From NCBI GenBank assembly GCA_934661715.1, contig CAKUJL010000120.1, positions 1-5,161 on the forward strand: a stretch of 5,161 bases of DNA, written 5' to 3'. The position numbers were made by a program, and so were the translations under genes. How positions within the stretch are numbered: the first letter of the stretch is position 1; each line of letters starts with the position of its first letter. The notes under the pieces are model-generated. The model did not search any database. It saw only the letters and a program-made list of their open reading frames with translations, and was not told the origin of the DNA. This stretch comes from an uncultured Oscillospiraceae bacterium. Lineage in GTDB: Bacteria > Bacillota > Clostridia > Oscillospirales > Oscillospiraceae. Below, piece by piece: positions 1 to 5,150 of this stretch.

Positions 1-23
1 ATACCAAACTTCGCCACACCCCG
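1..23 (-). tRNA. 5' end of a tRNA gene, probably tRNA-Pro (cut by the window edge)
   Basis: Read on the minus strand from position 23, the sequence starts CGGGGTG, followed by T8 and G9, then GCGA for the D-stem and a D-loop AGTTTGGTA with A14, G15, the G18-G19 pair and A21 all in their canonical places. This fits the first 22-23 nucleotides of a tRNA. The C at position 1 is typical of tRNA-Pro, and the acceptor and D-arm sequence resemble bacterial tRNA-Pro. The anticodon lies outside the window, so the identity is inferred. A very good promoter sits immediately upstream on the same strand, which supports a real, transcribed gene. It is divergent from the membrane-protein genes that follow. 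Confidence 0.72.
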
Positions 24-39
24 TTAGCTCGATTATTAT
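11..39 (+). promoter_or_regulatory. Weak candidate promoter for the SpoIVFA-like/M50 pair
   Basis: On the plus strand TCGCCA (11-16, 4 of 6 matches to TTGACA), a 17-bp spacer and TATTAT (34-39, 5 of 6 matches) would start transcription near 46. The -10 box shares its bases with the -10 of the divergent tRNA promoter, and the -35 lies within the tRNA gene itself. The match is modest and it may be coincidental; no better plus-strand promoter is visible before the first gene. Confidence 0.3.
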
Positions 40-63
40 AGAGAAGAAAACGGGATTTGTCAA
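35..63 (-). promoter_or_regulatory. Consensus sigma-A promoter of the tRNA gene
   Basis: On the minus strand TTGACA (63-58) and TATAAT (40-35) are both exact consensus hexamers, separated by exactly 17 bp. Transcription would start near position 28, leaving a leader of about 5 nt before the tRNA 5' end at 23. Such near-perfect promoters are typical of stable RNA genes. Confidence 0.8.
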
Positions 64-104
64 GAGGGAAAGCATGATTTTCTTTTCCCGGCATAAAAAT
101 GAAC

Positions 105-110
105 AGGAGG
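105..110 (+). promoter_or_regulatory. Ribosome binding site deciding the first gene's start
   Basis: AGGAGG lies 8 nt before the ATG at 119. The in-frame ATG at 113 is only 2 nt from it and is too close. An in-frame ATG at 74 has its own weaker site (GAGGGA, 64-69, about 4-5 nt spacing), so a longer product with 15 extra residues remains possible. Confidence 0.6.
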
Positions 111-118
111 CGATGGAC

Positions 119-394
119 ATGGAGGAAAAGAAAACCGCGCGGGAAGGGAAAAGGGGCCGTCTTGCGCAGTGGCTTTCGCGGCTTTTTCTGGCGCTGGCGG
201 TGACGGTGACGGTGCTGACGGTCCGGACCTGCTGCCCGCAGCTCACGCAGGCGGCGCGGGCTGCGCTGGGGCTTTCCGAGGGCGGACGGACGCAGGCGGC
301 TTTTTCGGTGCTGCGCGAAAAGCTCTCGGAGGGAGAAAGCGCGGTGGCCGCGTTCGCAGAGTCCTACAAAAGCTTTGCGGGTGGACAGGGTTGA
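119..394 (+). CDS. Small single-pass membrane protein, SpoIVFA-like N-terminal segment
   Basis: The product is 91 residues from the ATG at 119, chosen for its ideal AGGAGG; starting at 74 would give 106. It has a highly basic cytoplasmic head (residues about 3-20, rich in K and R), one hydrophobic segment (about 20-37, WLSRLFLALAVTVTVLTV) with a Cys-Cys pair at its outer edge, and an outer tail of about 50 residues that looks helical and amphipathic. It is immediately upstream of, and overlaps, a SpoIVFB-type protease. In Bacillus the gene at this place encodes SpoIVFA, the membrane partner that restrains SpoIVFB, and the basic head plus single membrane segment fit that family's N-terminus. 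The usual C-terminal LytM/M23 domain is absent, with the reading frame ending at a normal stop and no sign of further M23 sequence downstream. Sequence similarity is too low for a firm call; the assignment rests mainly on position and topology. Confidence 0.55.
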   Translation: MEEKKTAREGKRGRLAQWLSRLFLALAVTVTVLTVRTCCPQLTQAARAALGLSEGGRTQAAFSVLREKLSEGESAVAAFAESYKSFAGGQG

Positions 395-974
395 CCTCAC
401 GCCCGGTTTTGCTGCCGCACTGTGCCTGCTGCGGCTCGTGGCTCGGCCGGAGGCTTTCGCGGCTTTTCTCGCGGCGGCAGCGGCGCACGAGGCGGGGCAT
501 CTGCTGACGCTTTGGCTGCTGGGGGCGAAGGTCTCGTCTGTCCGGCTGGGCTTTCTGGACGCGAGGATTTGCGCAGGCACGCTCGGCTACCGCGAAGAGG
601 CCGTCTGCGCCATCGCGGGACCCGCGGCAAGCGTTCTTTTTTGTCTGCTGCTTCGAAGGCTTGCCCCGACGTTTGCGGCCATCAGTCTGCTTTTGGGGCT
701 ATTTAACGCGCTGCCGGTGTTTCCGCTCGACGGCGGACGGGCGCTGCGGGCAGGGCTGGGGCTGCTGCTGCCGCTTGAAACGGCGCAGAAAATTTGTTTG
801 GGTATCAGCGCGGCGTTTCTCACGGCGGGACTGGCGGCGGCGCTTTACGGCGTGCGGAACTGCGGGCTCGGGCTGGGGCCGGTTTTGTTGTGGAGCGCGG
901 TTCTGGTGCGCGTGGTGCGCTATGCGGGCGAAGAGGGGCTTGTTTCTCGCGGTCTGGTAAGGTATAATGAATAG
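375..974 (+). CDS. spoIVFB: M50 site-2 intramembrane metalloprotease, SpoIVFB type
   Basis: The product (199 residues from TTG at 375; 197 from GTG at 381) is a polytopic membrane protease that would cut a substrate inside the membrane, as SpoIVFB does with pro-sigma-K in the mother cell. The zinc site is clear: HEAGH at residues 38-42 (His38, catalytic Glu39, His42) in the first hydrophobic stretch, and the third ligand in NALPVFPLDGGR at 111-122 (Asn111, Pro114, Asp119). The family's GP motif is at AIAGPAAS (79-86). Further hydrophobic segments lie at about 84-110 and 140-185. No CBS domain follows, so it is the short SpoIVFB-like form. There is no Met codon in the frame and no recognisable Shine-Dalgarno site before either start, and the gene overlaps the previous one by 14-20 bp, so translation is probably coupled to it. 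The frame closes with TAG right at the edge of a palindromic element. The family call is firm; orthology to SpoIVFB is inferred from size and neighbours. Confidence 0.88.
   Translation: MRVDRVDLTPGFAAALCLLRLVARPEAFAAFLAAAAAHEAGHLLTLWLLGAKVSSVRLGFLDARICAGTLGYREEAVCAIAGPAASVLFCLLLRRLAPTFAAISLLLGLFNALPVFPLDGGRALRAGLGLLLPLETAQKICLGISAAFLTAGLAAALYGVRNCGLGLGPVLLWSAVLVRVVRYAGEEGLVSRGLVRYNE
940..968 (+). promoter_or_regulatory. Candidate promoter for the radical SAM-DUF2344-ThyX unit
   Basis: An exact TATAAT (963-968) lies 17 bp after TTGTTT (940-945, matching TTG of TTGACA). It is located inside the last codons of the M50 gene. Predicted initiation at about 975 coincides with the first base of the palindromic element, so the element would form nearly the whole 190-nt leader of the downstream message. 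An AT-rich patch in otherwise GC-rich coding sequence supports it, but the -35 is weak. Confidence 0.42.
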
Positions 975-1031
975 GGCAACACCGCGCAATTGCGTCTTCG
1001 CGCTTCGACGGATCTTTTTCGCCAATTCTGC

Positions 1032-1079
1032 GGTTTGAAAAGTTTGAAATACATACAGTATTCCTGCACTTTTCAAACC
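1032..1079. repeat. Perfect 12-bp inverted repeat at the heart of the palindrome
   Basis: GGTTTGAAAAGT (1032-1043) and its exact reverse complement (1068-1079) enclose 24 nt that contain a further 5-bp stem, AATAC/GTATT, with a 5-nt loop. No T-run follows, so it is not an intrinsic terminator. Confidence 0.75.
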
Positions 1080-1098
1080 TTGCCTTGACGAAAAATCT

Positions 1099-1121
1099 CT
1101 CGCCGAATCTGCTCGCCGAAT
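1099..1121 (+). repeat. Tandem 13-bp repeat within the right arm
   Basis: CTCGCCGAAT occurs at 1099-1108 and again at 1112-1121, a 13-bp period. The left arm carries a degenerate relative (TCGCCAATTCTGC near 1019-1031), so the unit is part of the internal architecture of the element. Confidence 0.6.
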
Positions 1122-1166
1122 TGTGCGGTGTTGCCATGGAACTTTGACTATTTTTGAGGTAGAGCT

Positions 1167-3002
1167 ATGACGGATACCTTACACAGAATCCTGCCGCAGG
1201 TGCAGAAGCCCGCACGGTATGTCGGCGGGGAGTACAACCAGATCGTAAAGGACAAGAAGACCATCGACGTGCGCGTGGCGTTCTGCTTTCCGGACACGTA
1301 TGAGATCGGCATGTCCAACATCGGCATGCGCATCTTATACGGGCTCATGAACGAGCTGCCCGGCGTGTGGTGCGAGCGGGTCTTTGCGCCGTGGGGCGAC
1401 ATGGAGGAAAAAATGCGCGAAAACGCGATCCCCCTCTACGCGCTCGAGAGCCACGACCCGGTGAAGGCGTTCGATCTCATCGCCTTTACGATCGGCTACG
1501 AGATGAGCTACACGAACATTCTCAATATGCTGGAGCTTTCGTGCGTGCCGCTGCTGGCCAAGGACCGCGAGGGACTGGAGAATATCGTCTTCGCGGGCGG
1601 CGTTTGCGCGGTGAACCCCGAGCCGCTGGCCGATTTCATCGACTTTTTCTCCCTCGGCGAGGGCGAGGATATCACAAAGGAGATCATCGGCTGCTACCGG
1701 GAGGCGAAAAAAGACGGCTGCTCGAAGAGGGACTTTCTTCTTCGCGTGAGCAAAATTCCCGGCGTCTATGTGCCGTCCCTCTATGAGCACACCTACAACC
1801 CAGATGGGACGATTGCCGCCATCACGCCGCTGCACGGCGCACCGGAAACGGTCACAAAGCGCATCGTGCAGGATCTGGACAAGGCGTATTTCCCGGCAAA
1901 AACGATCGTTCCCTCGACGGAGATCGTCCACGACCGGACAAATCTCGAGGTCTTCCGCGGCTGCATCCGCGGCTGCCGGTTCTGTCAGGCGGGCTTCTGC
2001 TACCGTCCCGTGCGGGCCAGAAGCGCGGACGTTTTGTGCGAGCAGGCAATTGAAGCGCTCGAGGACTCCGGAAACAGCGAAATTACGATGGCAAGCCTCT
2101 CAACGTCCGACTACCGGCACCTTCCGGAGCTGGCGGACAGGCTGCTTTCCTACTGTGAGCCGCGCAAGATCAATCTGTCGCTGCCGTCGCTTCGCGCGGA
2201 CAATTTTTCGCGGGAGCTCATGCTCAAGGTGCAGAAGGTGCGCAAAAGTGGCCTTACCTTCGCGCCCGAGGCGGGGTCTCAGCGGCTTCGCGACGCGATC
2301 AACAAAAATGTCACCGAGCACGAAATTTTAGAGACCTGCGCCACGGCGTTCTCCGGCGGCTGGAACAGCGTAAAGCTCTATTTCATGCTGGGTCTTCCCA
2401 CGGAGACGGACGAGGATGTGGCGGAAATTGCCGAGCTCGTCAATAAAATCGTCTATTGCTGGCGGCAGAACGCGTCAAACAAAAAGCGGCGGCTGTCCAT
2501 TAACCTTGCCACGGCCTTCTTTGTGCCGAAGCCGTTTACGCCGTTCCAGTGGGAAAAGCAAATACCGCCGGAGGAATATCTGCGCCGAGTACATCTTCTT
2601 CAGAGCTGTCTGACGGCGCGGGGCGTGGACTACCGGTACCATGAGAGCGATCTGAGCAGGCTTGAGGCTGTCCTTGCACGCGGCGACCGGCGGCTCGGGA
2701 AGGTTTTGCTGCGGGCGCACGAGCTGGGCTGTAAGCTCGACGGCTGGGACGAATACTTCCGGAACGATCTGTGGATGCAGGCGTTTTCTGACTGCGGCGT
2801 CGACCTGGAGCATTACACCACGCGCGGCTTCGCGGAAGACGAAATTTTACCGTGGCAGACGATCGATGTCGGCGTGACGAAGCGGTTTTTCCTGCGCGAG
2901 CGGGCGCTGGCTTACCAGTCCGTCACGACGCCGGACTGCCGGACAAGCTGCGCCGGGTGCGGCGCACGGAATTTAAGTGAAAGGGGCGTGTGCGATGAAT
3001 AG
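1167..3002 (+). CDS. TIGR03960 family B12-binding-like radical SAM protein
   Basis: This 611-residue protein has the usual length and layout of the TIGR03960 family, whose reaction is unknown. Residues about 35-240 form a cobalamin-binding-like Rossmann region opening with FPDTYEIGMSN (41-51); the DxHxxG histidine of classical B12 sites is a Tyr here (Tyr45). The radical SAM core follows with Cys266-x3-Cys270-x2-Cys273, the ligands of the [4Fe-4S] cluster that cleaves S-adenosylmethionine, then LTFAPEAGSQRL (residues about 363-374) and GLPTETDED (about 409-417), both typical of B12-type radical SAM barrels. The C-terminus has another Cys591-x3-Cys595-x2-Cys598 set that could hold a second cluster. 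The start at 1167 is supported by GAGGT at 1156-1160. It overlaps the DUF2344 gene by 8 bp, and the two are fused into one protein in some bacteria, so they should act together. A role in RNA or ribosome modification has been suggested by the usual neighbours (ribonuclease E/G, rplU), but that is inference. Confidence 0.93.
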   Translation: MTDTLHRILPQVQKPARYVGGEYNQIVKDKKTIDVRVAFCFPDTYEIGMSNIGMRILYGLMNELPGVWCERVFAPWGDMEEKMRENAIPLYALESHDPVKAFDLIAFTIGYEMSYTNILNMLELSCVPLLAKDREGLENIVFAGGVCAVNPEPLADFIDFFSLGEGEDITKEIIGCYREAKKDGCSKRDFLLRVSKIPGVYVPSLYEHTYNPDGTIAAITPLHGAPETVTKRIVQDLDKAYFPAKTIVPSTEIVHDRTNLEVFRGCIRGCRFCQAGFCYRPVRARSADVLCEQAIEALEDSGNSEITMASLSTSDYRHLPELADRLLSYCEPRKINLSLPSLRADNFSRELMLKVQKVRKSGLTFAPEAGSQRLRDAINKNVTEHEILETCATAFSGGWNSVKLYFMLGLPTETDEDVAEIAELVNKIVYCWRQNASNKKRRLSINLATAFFVPKPFTPFQWEKQIPPEEYLRRVHLLQSCLTARGVDYRYHESDLSRLEAVLARGDRRLGKVLLRAHELGCKLDGWDEYFRNDLWMQAFSDCGVDLEHYTTRGFAEDEILPWQTIDVGVTKRFFLRERALAYQSVTTPDCRTSCAGCGARNLSERGVCDE

Positions 3003-3654
3003 GCTGCTGTTTTCCAAAACGGGCGACGCGGTGTATCTGTCGCATCTGGACCTCATGCGCGTTTTTCAGCGGGCTTTCAAGCGGGCGGGCATTCTCATCT
3101 GGCACTCGCAGGGCTTCAGTCCGCGGGCGTATGTGTCGATCGCGCTGCCGCTGCCGGTGGGCATGGAGAGCCGGTGCGAAATTCTGGACTTTGAAATTGA
3201 AGACGGCTCAGTGGAGCTTCAGAGCCTTCCCGGCAGGTTAAACGCTGTCCTTCCCGCGGGCATCCGCGTTTTGAGCGCCTATGAAAGCTCACGCAAAATA
3301 AAAGCGCTGACGAAGCTTCGAGCTGACGTGACGCTCGAATATGACCGCGGCGTTCCGGACGGGGCGCAGAAGGCGCTGACGGCGCTTTTTTCGCGCGAGA
3401 GCCTCGTGATCGTCAAGCGCAGCAAAAAGGGCGACAAGGAAGTGGATATCAGGCCGCTTCTGTTTTCGCTTTCCATCGCGAGGGTGAGCGAACAGGAGCT
3501 TCGCATCGAGACCGTCCTTTCGGCGCAGAATCCGGGCCTCAATCCGCAGCTGCTTCTCACGGCGATCGAGACGTATCTTCCGGAGCTCAAGCCCGATTTT
3601 GCAAAGGCGCGGCGGCTCGAGGCGCTGGACGATGAAAACAATCCCTTCCGGTAA
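2995..3654 (+). CDS. TIGR03936 family radical SAM-associated protein (DUF2344)
   Basis: This 219-residue cytosolic protein belongs to the DUF2344 family, the constant partner of the TIGR03960 radical SAM enzyme. Family marks are visible at the N-terminus: FSKTGDAVYLSHLDLMR (residues 6-22), the basic RAFKRAG (26-32), and HSQGFSPRAYVSIALPLPVG (37-56) with the following GMES. The remainder (about 60-219) is a mixed alpha/beta region without a motif I recognise. The start at 2995 is preferred over an upstream in-frame GTG at 2977 because AAGGGG (2981-2986) sits 8 nt before it. The ATG overlaps the radical SAM stop (ATGAATAG), so translation is coupled, consistent with stoichiometric expression. 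Its biochemical role is unknown; it may deliver or bind the substrate of the radical SAM partner. The length is close to the family norm and there is no sign of damage. Confidence 0.92.
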   Translation: MNRLLFSKTGDAVYLSHLDLMRVFQRAFKRAGILIWHSQGFSPRAYVSIALPLPVGMESRCEILDFEIEDGSVELQSLPGRLNAVLPAGIRVLSAYESSRKIKALTKLRADVTLEYDRGVPDGAQKALTALFSRESLVIVKRSKKGDKEVDIRPLLFSLSIARVSEQELRIETVLSAQNPGLNPQLLLTAIETYLPELKPDFAKARRLEALDDENNPFR

Positions 3655-3659
3655 AGGAG
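3654..3659 (+). promoter_or_regulatory. Ribosome binding site fixing the ThyX start
   Basis: AAGGAG begins inside the TAA stop of the DUF2344 gene and ends 5 nt before the ATG at 3665. It rules out the upstream in-frame ATG at 3599, which would add 22 residues inside the previous gene without a site of its own. Confidence 0.8.
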
Positions 3660-3664
3660 ACGCT

Positions 3665-5008
3665 ATGCACGGACACGTTACGATTTTAGGCTATACCCCG
3701 AATATCGAGGCTGCGATCGCCTCGGGCGGCAGAATTTCCACCATGGACGGCACGGCGGACGAAATCTTCGCAAAGTCCCTTGCCGCCGGGAAGGAAAAAA
3801 ACGAAAAACTCATCGGAAAGGTTTTGTCCTTGGGCCACACGTCGGTGCTCGAGCACGGGTTTTTGAACCTCGCGTTTGAGAACGTTTCGGTGCTGGCCGA
3901 GCAGTTCCTCATTGAATTCCGCCTCGCGTCGTTCACGGTCAAATCGCGGCGCTATGTCGATTTTTCGAAGGCGGGCTACGTTTCGCCGGCGTTTGAAACA
4001 CAGAAGCAGCAGGAAATTTTCGACGAAGCCGTGACCGGCATGTTCCGGATCTACGACGAACTCGAAGCGGCCGGCGTTCCGAAGGAGGACGCGCGGTTCG
4101 TGCTGCCGTACTGCTTTTGCAGCAACTTCTTCTGCTCGATGAACGCACGCCAGCTTGTGCACGTGATGAACGAGCTGACCTATGGCCGGGGCAGAAAAAT
4201 CCCCGAGCTGCGCCAGCTCGGCGAGAGCCTTTTTGCGCAGTGCGAAGAAAAGCTCCCCTTCCTCGCCGTGCGCAAGGAGGCGGCCTACCGCGGCCAAACT
4301 CTGCCGCTTCCGGCGACCTCGCCGCTGGAACCGGAAAGAGAAGTGACGCTTCTGGCCGGAACCGATGCGCCGGAGAAAAAAATCTGCGCGGCGGCGTATC
4401 TTTCGCGCGGCCTGACCCCGCCGGAGCTATCGGTCGAGCAAACAAAGGAAATCCTTCGTGCGATGCTCGGAAATCCCAGAAAGCGCGAACTCGAGCAGGC
4501 AAGCTTTACGCTATTATACGGCGGGATGTCGCTTGCCGCGCTGACGCATCTGACGCGCCACCGGATGCAGGCGCTGGCCGCGCCGGACCTGCTGAAAGCG
4601 GCACGGTATGACCGCTTTGTGCTGCCGGAAAGCGTCGTTTCCGCGGGGCTTGAGGCGCGGTACCGCGAAGCGTTTTCGATGGCGGAACAGGCGGCGGGGA
4701 AGCTTCAAAAGTGCGGCGCGGGAGAGGACGTGCTGTCCTACTTGCTTGTGAGCGGGCTGAAGGTCCCGGTCGTCTCGACGATGAACGCCGGAGAGCTCGT
4801 GACGTTTTTCCGGCTTCGCACGTGTGAGCGGGCGCAGTGGGAAATTCGCGAGCTTGCCGCCGAGGCGCTCAAGGTCCTTCACGCGGCGCACCCGGTGCTG
4901 TTTTCGCTTTACGGGCCGACGTGCTACATGACAGGCGCCTGTCCGGAGGGAAAAATGTGCTGCGGGAAAACGCGCGAGGTGCGGGAGAAATTCTCCGGAA
5001 CACTGTAA
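3665..5008 (+). CDS. thyX: Tandem-domain FAD-dependent thymidylate synthase (ThyX) homologue
   Basis: ThyX makes dTMP from dUMP with methylene-tetrahydrofolate, FAD and NADPH, normally as a homotetramer of about 220-260 residues. This protein is 447 residues and contains two ThyX domains. Domain 1 (about 1-205) has GHTSVLEH (57-64), FRLASFTVKSRRY (85-97), KEDARFVLP (140-148) and MNARQL (159-164), but the RHR motif reads EFR (84-86) and the later Arg/AQWE block is replaced by YGRGRKIPEL (173-182). Domain 2 (about 226-447) has RHR (298-300), an ARY at 313-315, and FFRLRTCERAQWEIREL (381-397), but EH is EQ (277-278), the Ser is Ala312, the VARxVLP Arg is gone, and NAR is NAG (374-376). The tail has Cys420, Cys426, Cys432 and Cys433. 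It is the last gene before a terminator, 10 bp after DUF2344. Membership in the ThyX superfamily is firm; thymidylate synthase activity is likely but not certain because each half lacks key residues. Confidence 0.88.
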   Translation: MHGHVTILGYTPNIEAAIASGGRISTMDGTADEIFAKSLAAGKEKNEKLIGKVLSLGHTSVLEHGFLNLAFENVSVLAEQFLIEFRLASFTVKSRRYVDFSKAGYVSPAFETQKQQEIFDEAVTGMFRIYDELEAAGVPKEDARFVLPYCFCSNFFCSMNARQLVHVMNELTYGRGRKIPELRQLGESLFAQCEEKLPFLAVRKEAAYRGQTLPLPATSPLEPEREVTLLAGTDAPEKKICAAAYLSRGLTPPELSVEQTKEILRAMLGNPRKRELEQASFTLLYGGMSLAALTHLTRHRMQALAAPDLLKAARYDRFVLPESVVSAGLEARYREAFSMAEQAAGKLQKCGAGEDVLSYLLVSGLKVPVVSTMNAGELVTFFRLRTCERAQWEIRELAAEALKVLHAAHPVLFSLYGPTCYMTGACPEGKMCCGKTREVREKFSGTL

Positions 5009-5011
5009 ATA

Positions 5012-5048
5012 CAAAAGAAGGGCTTGCCTTTTCAGGCGGGCCCTTTTG
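5012..5048 (+). terminator. Rho-independent terminator after the ThyX gene
   Basis: A stem GGGCTTGCC (5020-5028) pairs with GGCGGGCCC (5035-5043), with two U-G pairs in RNA, around the loop TTTTCA. A TTTT run (5044-5047) follows, and the AAAAG at 5013-5017 upstream could pair with it, so the signal may work weakly in the opposite direction too. It starts 4 nt after the ThyX stop. Confidence 0.85.
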
Positions 5049-5072
5049 CAATTCTTAGGATTTCTTAAATTT

Positions 5073-5102
5073 TCGGGAAAACCGGGAAAATGGTGCTATA
5101 CT
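5073..5102 (+). promoter_or_regulatory. Candidate extended -10 promoter reading out of the window
   Basis: TATACT (5097-5102) is preceded by TG one base upstream (5094-5095), an extended -10 arrangement. The best -35 is poor (TCGGGA, 5073-5078, 18-bp spacer), which extended -10 promoters tolerate. A direct repeat CGGGAAAA (5074-5081 and 5083-5090) covers the -35 and spacer and could be an operator. Confidence 0.42.
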
Positions 5103-5121
5103 GGAAAAAAACAAACGCCGC

Positions 5122-5150
5122 GGGAACTGTTTGGCGCGGAGAAGCGTCTA
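5122..5150 (+). promoter_or_regulatory. Candidate ECF sigma factor promoter
   Basis: GGAACT (5122-5127) resembles the GGAAC-type -35 shared by many ECF sigma factors, and CGTCTAA (5144-5150) resembles their -10. The distance from GGAAC to CGTC is 17 bp. The pair lies downstream of the extended -10 candidate and would start a transcript close to the window end. No start codon is visible, so the controlled gene is unknown. Identification is by motif resemblance only. Confidence 0.38.

Larger units (their letters stand above)
975..1135. mobile_element. 161-bp imperfect palindrome, MITE-like element
   Basis: The 17-bp end arms GGCAACACCGCGCAATT (975-991) and AATTGTGCGGTGTTGCC (1119-1135) are reverse complements with one mismatch, which in RNA is a G-U pair. 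Pairing continues inward around the same centre (about 1055): TTTTTCG (1015-1021) with CGAAAAA (1089-1095), the perfect 12-bp GGTTTGAAAAGT (1032-1043) with ACTTTTCAAACC (1068-1079), and AATAC (1048-1052) with GTATT (1058-1062). There is no open reading frame of its own. Size, terminal inverted repeats and intergenic placement fit a non-autonomous miniature transposable element. I see no convincing target-site duplication at the borders. It lies between the M50 stop codon and the radical SAM gene, where transcription would fold it into a long interrupted hairpin. An alternative is a resident structured leader or a bidirectional attenuator, but there is no U-run typical of a terminator. Confidence 0.68.

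Noticed and set aside
20..54. CCCGTT/AACGGG inverted repeat as an operator
   Set aside because: Only 6 bp arms 23 nt apart, and the left arm is part of the tRNA acceptor end; likely chance.
1032..1079. Rho-independent terminator for the M50 gene
   Set aside because: The stem is strong, but no T-run follows the right arm (TTGCC comes next).
1144..1149. TTGACT as a -35 box close to the radical SAM start
   Set aside because: A matching -10 would fall beyond the ATG at 1167 and no suitable hexamer is found there.
1335..1931. 198-codon open frame on the minus strand inside the radical SAM gene
   Set aside because: It is antisense to a clear conserved gene, lacks a recognisable domain, and long open antisense frames are expected in GC-rich coding sequence.
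1768..2331. 187-codon plus-strand frame overlapping the radical SAM core
   Set aside because: Arg/Ser-rich out-of-frame translation; the real frame carries the conserved cluster motif here.
3686..4297. 203-codon minus-strand open frame inside the ThyX gene
   Set aside because: It is the shadow of the ThyX coding frame; composition is Arg/His/Ala-rich with no motif.
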